64,000 bases of DNA, from assembly GCA_030407315.1 (NCBI GenBank), contig JALQPE010002634.1, positions 1 to 64,000 on the forward strand. The letters run 5' to 3'. Position 1 is the stretch's first letter. Each line of letters opens with the position of its first letter. The position numbers and the translations under genes were made by a program. Under the pieces are notes generated by a model that was given only the letters and a program-made list of their open reading frames with translations, had not been told where the DNA came from and made no database searches. Positions 1 to 10,812 of the stretch are shown here, piece by piece. Source of the DNA: Asparagopsis taxiformis (taxonomy: Eukaryota; Rhodophyta; Florideophyceae; Bonnemaisoniales; Bonnemaisoniaceae).

Positions 1-8
1 TCTATTCG

Positions 9-1276
9 ATGTTTTTCGCAGCGTGGAAGATGGCTGCCAAGGCGATGTGTGAGCCTACATCGACGTTTCTACCCTCGAGGCTGGACTTCGCTCAGGTTGC
101 GCGAATGTCTACAACTGGAAGGATTCGTATGAGGCCGGCACTGGTATGGCGTACTTCCACATTGCCGAACGGAAATCAACGAGCGAGGGTATACGGTGAT
201 GCACAATTTCGCGGATGTAAGCTACCTAGATGCGTCGGACAAGTTCCCATTTGACTTGGGTCTCATGGAAGAAATTCCTAACCAGGAATTGTTTCGGTAC
301 TTCTTGGGACATGGGAGGGGGAGCAGGTGCACAAGGACCCTGGGAACCGCAGCTGTGGAGTCCCATTGTCAATACGGGGGACGATGAAACAGATGAGAAG
401 AACCGGATGAGGGGAGGGCTCGCTTCACGTCTACGCGCCACTGCCTGGTTGACTATGCCGAGAACGATGAGACGCATATCGACCGGTTCAAGTTTGTGAC
501 GCGGCGAGCCCTGCTGGATGTGTGGTTGGGAATCCTTGTCCGGCTGATAGGGCTGGAGGAGTGCGGTTTAGCGGGAGAAAACTTGTCATGCCGGCATCTG
601 GGGGACGGTTTTTTGATAACGGGAAAGGGGTGTCCTCGGCAGGTCCCACACATGATTTCCCTGTTCCTCCTCGCGACCGCAAAGATCAACTTCCGGGTTA
701 CTTTGTTATTGCCAACGGAGATGACCGATTCCCTATCTGGGTGTGTCCAGGGTCCCACAAGTACGTCTTTTCCAAGCGCTGGAATTAGATATGTACGCCA
801 AGACGATGAAGCTGAAGAAGGTAATCGTTCCGCCACGTTCAGTCTTCATCGGTCACGGCCATGTACAACATGCCGGGCAGGGCATGTCGACAGAGTTGTG
901 TCACACACGACAACGAGGTATCACACGTATTTCAGGAGTGCGTCGTATCCGATTCCGACATGTTTCGTTTGGTTTCATCAGGCGGTTGGGATTCGAGGAC
1001 AAGTATCGCCAATGCTCCGCGCCGGTCTGCCAGGCAAAGTCAACCGGCACCTGTCAATGTTCGCCACAAGACAGTTGTTCCCATCCCGGTCAAGAAAGAT
1101 CGTAGGCCGAAGACAGGGCAGCTCGGAATGATGCGGATGAAGACGCAGAACCTCGCAAGATATAATGTACACACCGAGTGGGGCCCGGTAGTGCCTCTTC
1201 TGCCGGAGATCCTGAATATCAAATTCAGTATTATAGTGAGGACGAAGAGGAAGAACAATTTTCCGACTGCTAGATA
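9..1276 (+). pseudogene. Broken oxygenase-like (jelly-roll) gene, several frames
   Basis: A chain of overlapping plus-strand reading fragments in different frames suggests one decayed gene. The most telling part is about 522-1000, where fragments read a 'PGSHKYVF' stretch, then 'VPPRSVFIGHGHVQHAG', then 'YHTYF'. PGSHK is a motif often seen in phytanoyl-CoA-dioxygenase-like Fe(II)/2-oxoglutarate enzymes, and the His-rich GHGHxQHAG segment would suit the distal metal-binding strand of a double-stranded beta-helix. A related arrangement is found at 30969-31801. The assignment is inference from short motifs; no complete catalytic set is visible and the gene cannot be functional as read. Confidence 0.35.
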
Positions 1277-1544
1277 GCTTGACAACTACTACTTTAGTAA
1301 ACAATTATCGAGAATATATCATCTCCTTTATCACTTTCATCTATGAACCTACTATAATGTACTTCCGTTCCATCCTTTCAGACTAGAATTGTCCATTCCC
1401 TCGTGGGCTGGAGCATGATTTCCAGGACGATTCCCTCACATCTCTAGACTCGATGGTCTATGCTAGAAATAGTAGAACAATTGGGTTTGTACGTGCTTCA
1501 TCGCCTACTTGCTTTCCGGTAATGGGTGGACGTGCACGATACAC
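1277..1544. other. AT-rich spacer, nothing recognised
   Basis: No reading frame or repeat that I can support was seen between the broken gene and the first copy of the dispersed repeat. Confidence 0.4.
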
Positions 1545-1740
1545 GATCAACCTGAAATGACGTCCGGTGGATGTCCAGCTCATTGCATTGCTGGCCAGCC
1601 GAAATTCTAAATTTCGGGCACAAAAAATTTGTAAAAAATCATCGATTTCGGCGGGTCGATTGTGCCGTACGGCACACCCCCATCTCAAAAACATGTTCAC
1701 ATGTGCATGTTTTTGAGAATGCGTAAATTTTAATTCAAAT
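1545..1740 (+). repeat. Dispersed repeat copy A with 34-bp hairpin
   Basis: This stretch matches 43858-44067 in inverted orientation, and its first part matches 1927-2045 in direct orientation (shared core around ACGTCCGGTGGATGTCCAGC). Inside it, 1684-1717 is a hairpin: CTCAAAAACATG, a 10-base centre, then CATGTTTTTGAG. The same hairpin is at 43889-43922. Copies differ by scattered substitutions and small indels. It may be a terminal part of an old element. Confidence 0.75.
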
Positions 1741-1926
1741 CAGGGTGTCTAATTTGGCCACAACGGCCCCAGGAACCGACTGCCGCCCCCGATCGGGCTA
1801 TCACTGGCTTCTATAAGCACCAACTGTAAGCCGAAATCGCGTCTGACGAAGGGTCGATTTCAGGCTCAACACGTCAGGGACAGGTCTTGGTCCTTGTTTC
1901 ATCATGGTCCCGCCCCACTCTCTCAC

Positions 1927-2045
1927 GACCAACCTGAAATGGACGTCCGGTGGATGTCCAGCTCGATTGCACTGCTGCCAGCCCAGAAATTCTAAATTTC
2001 CGAAAAATCAATTTGGTGGCCCAGCATCTCCTGTGCCGAAAATTC
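1927..2045 (+). repeat. Dispersed repeat copy B (partial)
   Basis: Direct, partial repeat of 1545-1620, starting with the 'ACCAACCTGAAATGGACGTC' segment and diverging after the 'AATTCTAAATTTC' segment. It lacks the hairpin seen in copy A. Confidence 0.65.
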
Positions 2046-2379
2046 CCGCAGTCACTTCTGATATACTATATCGTAGTAGTAGTAGTCTAGACGTGTTTCG
2101 CACTTGTACGCATCAGGGAAGGCGTCACGGAAGGTTGAGACTACGCTACTTGTGTACCGCTTCGTCTGAAATAGCGAGTAGTGTTTGTTGTATAGTTGTG
2201 GAGTATGCGTCTGGTGGTTTGTAAAGCTTGCAGAAGACGGGATAGGGATGTAGGTGGCCCTATTTATGAATACATGGTACCATATTTCAGGGGGACAAAG
2301 CAGAAAGGCATAGGCTCATACATGTTTGAGATTGCATAGTAGAGAAAATATTTACATCGAAATTTACATGGAGCTGATG
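2046..2379. other. Spacer, nothing recognised
   Basis: Contains a short TAG/GTA run near 2072-2086 but no supported gene. A reading frame at 1904-2224 overlaps the repeat and has no recognisable content. Confidence 0.35.
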
Positions 2380-3300
2380 GAGGTTTTAAGATGAGGTAGG
2401 AGAGGAAGAAAATTCTTCTGTGGTATGAGGATGTGTTCTATGGGGGGTGGATGGAATCTTGGGATGGTACAGGGGGAGGTGGAATGTACGGAGTGCGGGT
2501 TTAGATTGGAGTGTGATTCGGAGGAGTGCCGACAAGCATATTTGGGGAATGGGGAGACGCTGCGGGTGTTGGGGTAGTGACGGCGGAGGGTGTTTTAGGT
2601 GGGACCGTAGGAGGGTGCGGTTGAGGCGCCGAGAGGAGGGTTTTTTAGGAAAGTGAGGAGAAAGAGGGGTGGGGATGCGTCTGTTCTGGCTGTGGTGAGT
2701 GGGGATGTGATGGAGAAGAAGGGGGTTATTGTTTTGGGGAGGAAGGGGAGTGGGGATGGGTGCGAAGTGGAAGGTTGATATTGTGGTTCAGAGCGGGGAG
2801 TTTCTGGGGAGACGGCGGGGGAGCGGGAGCGTGGGCCGGTGCTGGGGTGGTGGTGTATACGGTATCGAAGATGCGGATGGCGTGGGGCATGTAGCAGGTG
2901 AGGGAGGGAGGGGTGGAGCAGGTCGGGTACGGGATGGGGGTGAGAGGTTTTCGAAGAGTAAGCTGCAGGGGAAGTTTGTGGAGAGGGCAAAGGAGAGGGG
3001 TTGAAGGTAGAGGAGGGAGGGTATTGAATAACAATACTTGCAAAGGTGATGGGGAGAGCATGGTCGAGGAGATAGGGGGTGATTTTCCCTATTCTGAGGT
3101 ATATGAGGACTGGTTATACGAATCTGTACGGTAGCAGAAGAAGTAGGTATGGAATGGAGGTGTGCACCGTGGAAGCGGGATAGGTAGCTGAAATGCGTGC
3201 TAGATGTATTGGGGGGTTTGAGGTACAGTACGGGGGAAGTGAGCACCAACTGGAAGGGGGTGTGAGCGAGAGGAAAAAATTAAAGACAAAATTGAAGTCA
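2380..3300 (+). other. Strongly purine-rich (G-rich) block
   Basis: For about 0.9 kb the plus strand is dominated by G and A, with many GGGG and GGAGG runs, and the minus strand is correspondingly C/T-rich. Long proline/serine/histidine-rich frames on the minus strand (for example 2595-2990) are explained by this composition and are not supported as genes. Confidence 0.7.
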
Positions 3301-3339
3301 ACCGACAAGGAAAAATAGAGTGGTCGCCGTGATGGATGC

Positions 3340-3610
3340 GGACATTCATGTCGAGCACGGCGGCAGAAATTTCTGGGCTCGAAATTTTTGAATTCTGAAC
3401 CGGCGCCCGTCCTAGGTGGACATAGAAATGGCGGAAGTCCATCCCGAGGGCGACATCCGTGGTACTAGAAACAATGAATGTCGCCTAGTAATACTAACGT
3501 ACTAGACCGCATGGACGTCCGGTTCTAGGCGGCATCCAAAATACTGGAGAACATGACGTCTGCCTAGTAATACTAGGTGTACTAGAGGTTGTGGACGTCC
3601 GCGTCCATTT
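3340..3610. repeat. Short direct repeats around CCTAGTAATACTA
   Basis: Two related units occur at about 3477-3524 and 3554-3603. Each has a GCCTAGTAATACTA core, a GTACTAGA segment and then TGGACGTCCG. The spacing is about 80 bases. It resembles the decayed end of a repeat family; function unknown. Confidence 0.55.
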
Positions 3611-4476
3611 CCGAGAACATAGATGATCACCTACACAACATCGGAATCAACCACATAGTCAGACTCAAAACGAACCTTCTCGCAGCATACTTTCAAAACT
3701 TCACGTACCTCTCTTCCTCCTCCGCTCAATACACACCATGAGTCAACAGGCTTCCAATGAAAAATATCGCATCAACGGAAATAGTCAGACTCAGACCCAC
3801 GCTTCCCTCAATGCATACCCTCGAGGGTAGAGGATGGAACGAAGGTACGTGCGCGAATCTTCATCGTGAACCTCTACACTAAACAAAGCAAAGGCGGTCA
3901 AAGAATGTCAGTCGGTGATGAGGGCGGAGTAGGCCTGCGGCGTCGACCGGACAGCTTTCAGCGTCCGCTTAAGTCCTGCTGTGCATACTCGAAATCATCG
4001 CCGGCAGTGAGATTGAGTATGGCCCAAGCCATGGTCTCTGAATCCCCGAACAATGAGATCCGGATCGCAACAACGATATAACATATAATCATATATATGA
4101 GAATCCCTTTGCTTTCCTTACATGATCCGTGGCATATCCGCAGTAAAGCACATTCAGATTCCACGAAGTTCGGAAATAAAAAAGTTTATTATTACAAATG
4201 AATTAATTGAAAATTCATCTCCCAGGGTGGTCGTTTCGTCCTTCCATGCACACGTTGCCAGCACGCAATGTGATGTAACAGTTGGAAATGATTGAACTCT
4301 CGGTTAAAGTCCACCGTTGGGATGTCAGCTGGAGTGTGCACAAAACTACTACCCACAAACTACGAACGATACGTTACATTCCAAGTCTCGAAGCACTACA
4401 AATAAAATTGGTCGCATCTGGACGGCACAGTCTCCCTTGTTAAGCTCGCAATCCTCCCTTTTGCGTCAAACTCGAC
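3611..4476. other. Region upstream of relic transposase
   Basis: Small frames at 3866-4081 (plus) and 3958-4164 (minus) have no recognisable content. The stretch 4160-4400 is AT-rich and could be the leader of the gene starting at 4477, but no specific signal was identified. Confidence 0.35.
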
Positions 4477-7090
4477 ATGGAATGCAAGTATGAAGGGTGC
4501 TTCTACTACTGCGTAGATGCTTATGCGCTCGCGCTGCATGAGCGAACGTGTCGCTACCGTTTCAACCCCTCTCCCCAACATTTCAACAACGCTCGTGTCC
4601 CTGCCGTCACCCATGAGCCTGCTCGAAACGGCGACCATGATTCCCCGCAACCCAGCTCCCCAGACCCAGAATCCGGTCGTGCTTCCTCCAGCGACTCACC
4701 CTGTGACGCTCCACTGCCACCACCTCAACCCCCTCCCGCGCAGACCTCCTCGTGCAATCCCTCGCCGCCAGTCTCACAACCCTCGAGTACAAGGCCGGCG
4801 CTGGCCGCGTGAGCGAAGTCATCACCATCCTACAAGACCCCGCATTCTCCTAGAAAAGTTCAAGCAGCGCCGTTCGCACCGTAGAAGAATGTCGCCACGT
4901 TACCGCTTCCATGGTCGAAACACATTTCCGCACGAAGGTTACAAGAGCCACATCATTCCAGACAAAACTGGTAAGTACTCGGCACAGCTGTACCTCCGCG
5001 ACCCAGTCGACATGCTCCGCAGGCAGTTAGCACTGGCTAACGACCAAAATACTCTCTTCCACCCCTCCCCCAGACCGCCCCAGACGGCACCGCAATATTT
5101 TCTCATCCCCTACACACAGAATTCGCGAAAACGCTGCACCAGGTTACTACAGCGCGTGCAGCTCTCGGAAGATCCACAGGTCGTATGGGCAGAGGAAAAT
5201 GATCCCACACCTTCCTCCTTTGCCGGCCTCCTCCAAGTGTACTCCGACAAGAGCAGACAAGCCTCAAGAGCTCCGCATCGTCGCATACCCCATACACGTC
5301 ACACTGCTCAACTTCTCCGCCCCCCTCCGTCGCCACTGCATCCGTACCGGCCTCACCATCGTCGGGTATCTTCCGTACATTGTTAACCCTTCGTCCAACG
5401 CCTTGTTCGGTGATGAAATGCCGACAACCTCTAGTTCTGCTAGTCGCGCTCGCAAAATTGATATTCTTCATAAAGCACTCGAAAAAGTGTTTGTCGTCCC
5501 TATCCACCGCGTTCTCTTCCGGGTTCCCCTGCACAGACTCCACTGCAACTGCCCGCCATGCTTTCCCATCCTAGCCAATTATTGCTGCGACTTTCCAGAG
5601 GCCAAAGCTGTCATGCACTCGCAACAGCACTACCACCACACTCCCTGCCACCGCTGCTACATCCCCGCCACTCAACTTTGATCCACCGCGCCACACCAGC
5701 CCGCTCCCTCGATGATACACGCTCTGCACGTCAAGAGAGCGCTCAGGAGCATACAACTGCTCCGCTCGAAGCTCTCTCCCTCCTCGAACAACACTCTGTC
5801 TCGAATCGACTGCTCTTTTACCCACCAACAGTCCCCTAGACCCCTACACATTTTCTCCTTCGAGCCTCTGCACAATCTCCCCTCGGCATCTCAAAGCTCA
5901 TCAAACAGTGCATTGTCCACCGCTCAGCTCCCAGACCTCACCACCACCACTGCCTCCCGTTCCGGGACACCTCGCACCTTCAAGAAGGTGAAAAATCCAT
6001 CCTCGCCGGCTCAAACAGCATTCTGTCCGCTATCGAACGCGACCACTACATCACCGGTCTTCATGTCGACTTCTCCAAGGGTGAGAAGGGCACCAATTGA
6101 ACGGCCTCTTCACGGAGGACGGCATACGCGGCATGCTCGCAGCCAAGACTATCACCATGTCGACATGGTGTTCCCTTTTATCGCAGCATTCATTGACACA
6201 TGCTGTGACGAAGTAGAGACAGCCCCCTCACTTCCATCTGCACGCAATACTCTGACCTCGTCGCATGGGTCATGAAACGCGGTCGCATCAAGCACTGGAC
6301 TGCCGCCGAACTCGAAAGCCTCCAGAACTCCGTTTCCTATTTCAACAATCAATGCTCTCCACCCTCGGCCCATTCCACACCACAGGTCTGAAACTTTCAA
6401 GTTCCATCTTCTTGACCATCTTCCCGGTGACTTGCAGAGATATGGCGCCCTGGAACACATTGATACAGGCTCCTACGAACACTCGCATCTTCTGTTCAAA
6501 CAGAGTTATAGGAAAACCTCTCGAAGGCGCTCCACAGCTATGGAAGAGACTATTCGCCACATGGAATTCTCCTTGGCCACTCCAACTGGTCACACCCCTC
6601 GAACACTTGGGAAACCCACGCATGATATCGCCCACAGACGGTGCAGTACCTCGTTCGCGACGGATTCACCGTTGCACTGCACGACTTTGCCTCCCTGCTG
6701 CCGGATGCAACCCTCCTCGTTGCAGATATCGACGGACAGCCCGATCCTGCCACTCTTTTGCCTCTGCACAACTCCTCGTTCCCGTCTGGCACCATAACGC
6801 TATTCCAGCAACTCGGTGACACAGCTGCACAAGCGTTCCTCACCCTCGCTAGACTGCGCGCCACGGCAGAAGGCCCTCCAATACATGACATGGACATTTC
6901 CGTCACCGTGGTAAGTCCCCCTACGTCATGGAGGGTATGTCCAGATGCCGACGACTTTGACCCGCACAGTGGCATGCTTCGCCCACAAACGTGTCGAGGC
7001 ACAAGCAACAGCGGTCTTTGCAACTTCATCATTCGGCCCCGCAAAGGGATCGCAGTACTCCTTTGTCGTCATCTCCGGAACTGCCGATGA
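4477..7090 (+). pseudogene. CACTA/Plavaka-like transposase relic
   Basis: A decayed plus-strand gene in alternating frames. It opens at 4477 with a zinc-knuckle-like segment, C-x4-C followed by His and Cys ('HERTC'), then a Pro/Ser-rich linker, as in the N-termini of Plavaka-type transposases of the CACTA clade. The middle (5199-5681) contains 'GYLP', a stretch with Asp-Pro-Glu-Ala and a 'PCHRC' pair, typical spacing for the central domain of that group. Near 6400-6570 the fragments read 'HLPGDLQRYGALEHIDTG' and then 'FKQSYRKTSRR', a C-terminal H...YE..H..FK..Y..TS.R pattern. At least six frame changes are needed, so it is inactive. Family placement rests on motif memory, not a search. Confidence 0.45.
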
Positions 7091-7103
7091 CTCCACTCTG
7101 CTT

Positions 7104-7443
7104 TAGAGGAATCGGAATTGTCTTTTCTGTGAAACGGAATATTTTATTGATAAAGATAAGGTGTTTTGTCACGCTGGTGTGCCGCTGGAAGAGGAGTATC
7201 TCGTTCCTGTAGATGGTGGTCATTCCAGCTAATAGAAGCCATGGACGTGTTGTAGAAATTATTGCGTGACATATTATTTGATTAGTATTATATTTTTTAA
7301 AGAGATAAATTGAAACATTTGGATGAATAGTGTGGGTACGCCACGGATTTTTATTGAAGCCGCAGCGGAAATTTTGGATACAGTTTGCGAAGGCTAGAAA
7401 GCAGTAATCCATGGAGACTGCTGAATACTCCCCTATTCTCTGG
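7104..7443 (+). repeat. Outer end of large inverted repeat, left
   Basis: The reverse complement of this segment matches 40461-40833 with perhaps 85-90% identity and many 1-3-base indels. Homology stops at about 7104 ('CTTTAGAGG') on this side and about 40833 on the other. It continues across the gypsy insertion into the left TIR arm at 18500, so the two together are one TIR arm interrupted by copy 1. No flanking target duplication was found by eye. Confidence 0.7.
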
Positions 7444-8101
7444 TGTGGAACCACGTTAGTTCTAGATAGCTGGTACGAGCTACGGACACGCTGTCCTTAC
7501 GAAACGAAACGAGCAGTCCACCCGCTGGTGTTTGACTGTATTGTTAGAACGGTAGAAGGTAGAGTGGTTAGCGAGTAGACACGAGCGTCACGACGCAACA
7601 ATCCACGCGAGGATTACGTTAGCAAACGAGGTGGTACGTCACCGGAGGCGCTCTCACCAAGCCCGGAGGCACTACACGCAATCAGCCTTACGTGCGGCGA
7701 TGGGTAGGGAGTACGCAGCTCGACGGAGACGAAGCCTCGTTAGGCAGAACGTAAACGTAAAACGTAGAAGTCAGTCGTAGACTAGAGCCGTTGCTCGATC
7801 GTTGTCTTGTCCCCTTTCCCTCCCGGCACGATGCCAATACCTATATGGCCACGATGGCATCGCTTTACAGTGTAAACACTGCTCGTAACGTCCCCGAATG
7901 GGAAAGGACCTTGTGGGTCACACGTAGGGACCCGTTGGTCCGTTGGCCGTTGCCAGTACGTTCGTTGCACACGTGTGCCGGTTGCGCGCGCGCATGCGCC
8001 AGCAATGTTCGTGCATTGCTGTCGCCGGTCGTGTCCGCCGAAATTCGAATTCCGCGGAAAACGTAAATATTTGCAATTTCGGAATTGCCACGTATACTAC
8101 A
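7444..8101 (-). repeat. 3' LTR of gypsy copy 1
   Basis: 658 bp, ends TG...CA, matching 17842-18499 almost exactly. It contains a GCGCGCGCGCATGCGC-like alternating purine/pyrimidine stretch and a 'CCTATATGG' segment that could serve as a TATA-like element (the other LTRs read CTATATAG here). Read on the minus strand it starts TGTAGTATACGTGGC. Confidence 0.95.
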
Positions 8102-8121
8102 CAGCCCCACCCCCACACGTG
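8102..8121 (-). promoter_or_regulatory. Polypurine tract of gypsy copy 1
   Basis: Directly upstream of the 3' LTR on the minus strand is a G-rich run, GTGGGGGTGGGG followed by CTG. Position and composition fit the plus-strand primer of reverse transcription. Confidence 0.75.
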
Positions 8122-10812
8122 GACGTCCCGGCCACGCGAGGCCCGTCAGGACGCGCCTGAGACACGGGGCCGTGGCGCCTTTTCGGGTACAACTGCGGAC
8201 GTGGCAGTTGTCCCGAAAAATCTCGTTTAAACGTACGCGGCCCGGTTGGCTGATCGAATCGCCACGGCGCCGGAGCGCGCGCGTGCGCTCCGGCTCTTTC
8301 GTAATCATCGCGGCCCGCCCGTTGGCGTCGTTCCGTGGTTAGTCGTAGGCCTCGTAGGCTTTTAGCATCGAGCTGCTTTCGTAAACCTTCGTTTGTTTCT
8401 TTGCGTAATCGCATGGCTCCGTTGAGCTTCGTAATACGTGTTGGCAGGTCGTCTGCAGCGGGGGAGGGGTTAGCGTTAAGCCCCTCCCCACAATTTTTTG
8501 TTGTGGCGTCTACCCCGTCGGTGTCGTAAGGCTTACGTAGCCCGTTTTCGAGTTCGCGGCGGCGCGTGCCCGTTGGCAGGTTCGTAACACACGCAATTAT
8601 TCGGCAAAGCGGCGGCGCGTAGCGGCGGCTTTTCACTGCGAGTGGTACGTTAACCTCGATCTTAGAGCCCGTTGGCGTGCGTATCATTTAGTAACTAACT
8701 CGCAAATCGTTTCCGCCGTCGTTTCTCGTTCGGATAACCCCGTCGGGTGTCGAATTTCGTTGAGCATTCGAGCTCCTTAGCGCGTAGCACGTCGGTGCCA
8801 ATTTTAATTTGCTCCGATGAGCTGGCGAAATTTCGTCGAACGTCAGACCGACGCGCACGTGAGTCGGTTTGACGTTCTACGCCGTGGCGTGTACGCAGTA
8901 ATTCGTCGCAGTACGTTGCGGTTTCGTTGACCGTGGTGGCCGGCGGGCTTGGCTTTTCGTATAGCCGTTGACGTCATTAGCGCCGTCGCGCTTCGCGTTG
9001 CCGCGGCTTCACGTTGGCCAGTGGCGTTATCATTTTGTAACTATCTCGGAATTCGTTTCCGCCGTCGTTCCTCGTGCGGATAACCCCGTCGGGTGTCGAA
9101 TTCCGTTGAGCATTCGAGCTCTCTGGCACGTAGCACGTCGGTGCCAATTTTAATTCGCTCCGGTGAGCTGGACGGAAAATTCGCTAAGCGTCAGGCCGAC
9201 TCGCGCGTGAGTTGGCTTGACGTTTCACGCCGTTGCGTGTACGCGGCAGTGCGTCGTGGTGCGTCGCGGTTCCGTTGACAACGTTTTGCCGGCGGGCTTG
9301 GCTTTTCGTATAGCCGTTAACACCGTTAGCGCCGTCGCGCTTCACGTTCCCGCGGCTTCACGTTAGCCGGTGGCGCAATCGTTGCGCTAGTCCGCTTCGC
9401 GTGGTGGCGTCGGTCGCCGCGCGTCCGAGGAGCGTTTCGTTAGCTCATTCGTTATGTGGTGCGACGTGCACCTGGGCATACGTAATGCTCGCCCTCTACG
9501 CCGTTGCGTAATTCCGTTTATTCGACTTGCGAACCCGACGGGACGCGATTGACGAAGTCGTTTCGCATGCCCGCGGGCGTTTGAGGCTGTTACGTGAGCC
9601 AGTTTTTCGTCGGCTCGTTGCCTTCAGCTGTGCCGTTTACGTTGGCTACCAGCTTGTACGCCGTCGCGTATTCGTATTTCGTTTCGCGGGGTCGACCCGT
9701 TGGGTACGTCGTTATCGTTACGACGTCCGCGTACGCGCTCGTATCCTGGCCGACGTGGCCGGTGGCGCGTGCGCGCTTCGAATTCGTACGGGGTCTAAGC
9801 TCGTTAGCTTCTCGTTTTGCGACGCGGACGTGCGCGTCTTAGCCTTCGTGACCGTACGTGGTCACCCCTTTCGGGTTTGCTCGTGCGTTTCGACTAGCCG
9901 GCGGGCTTTTCGCTTTCGCGCGTCGTTCGTTATGCCCGCGTGGCAGGACACCGTTGTGTCGTTCCGTGGTTGCCGTACGTGGCTACCGTGTTCGGCGTCG
10001 TGCCTCACGATGGCGATACGGTTCGCCGTCCGTCGTCGCGGCCTCGTTGGCTCGTCGTTCGCACGCTTTACTCGCGCGCTTCGTGCGCTGAGACCCGTTG
10101 GTCTAATTCGTCGGCTAACGTATAGCTTCGTTCCGCTTCGTGCGGGGAGTTTCGTAATGAGGCCGTTGCCATCTTCGTGGGGACGCGTCCGTCCTACGTC
10201 GTTTCTCCGCCTTCCGGCGTCACGTTGCCGTTAGCTCGCGAGCTGTTTGGCGTTGACCTCGTTGGTCGATGCGACTCGTTGTCAGCGGCTGTCCACGGGG
10301 ACGTACGATGGCTCACGTGACATGCCAAAATTACGAAATTTTCGGGGCACGCGTGTCCCGAGATTTGGCCGGATTAGCGCACTGTAATCGGCCCGATTTT
10401 CCGTACCGTGCGTCCATGGCCCGCTGGCCCAAGTATAATTTTTCGCGCGAAAAATCTGACGTGTTGTGTCCGTCCGTGGCCCGTGGTGTCGTCACCTTTG
10501 CCCGTGGGACGGTCAACACTGTCGAGCCAGTCGTGGCTCTTCACATCGTGTGAATCGTCCGCGCGTGGACTCGTCGTCCAATCTTTCGTTGGCGCTCGTG
10601 CCTCCACCAACGTATGGTGTCGAAAACGAAAAGAGCGACGGCTCTAGCACGCATCGCGCCCCCCAACGCAAGGGTGGACGTCCCGGCCACTCGTTGTGCC
10701 TTCGCTTCTCGTTCGTGCGGCTCGTCGCCTTCGTTTGTTGCATCGTGCAACGTCGCGCACGCGTGCGCTTAACCCGACGCTCGTGTGCGTTTTCGGGGGC
10801 CGTCGTGGCCTT
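8122..10812 (-). other. 3' noncoding region of gypsy copy 1
   Basis: About 2.7 kb between the pol stop and the polypurine tract with no convincing gene. It is CpG-rich and has the same CGT/ACG-heavy composition as the coding part. The corresponding region of copy 2b (60066-62067) is alignable but full of small differences. Plus-strand frames such as 9527-10234 are antisense, basic and low-information; I treat them as composition shadows. Confidence 0.7.
8700..9390. repeat. Two tandem ~346-bp units in gypsy 3' region
   Basis: Landmarks such as CGTTTCCGCCGTCGT recur at 8708 and 9054, and GGCGGGCTTGGCTTTTCGTA recurs in each unit, giving a period of about 346 bp. The same doublet is present in copy 2b near 61020-61700, so it is a property of the family. 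Confidence 0.75.

Noticed and set aside
2595..3249. Long Pro/Ser/His-rich minus-strand reading frames
   Set aside because: They follow from the C/T-rich composition of the minus strand in several frames at once; no start context or protein-like texture.
9527..10234. 235-residue plus-strand frame in the gypsy 3' region
   Set aside because: Antisense to the element, Arg/Val/Ser-biased by CGT-rich composition, and not preserved in copy 2b.
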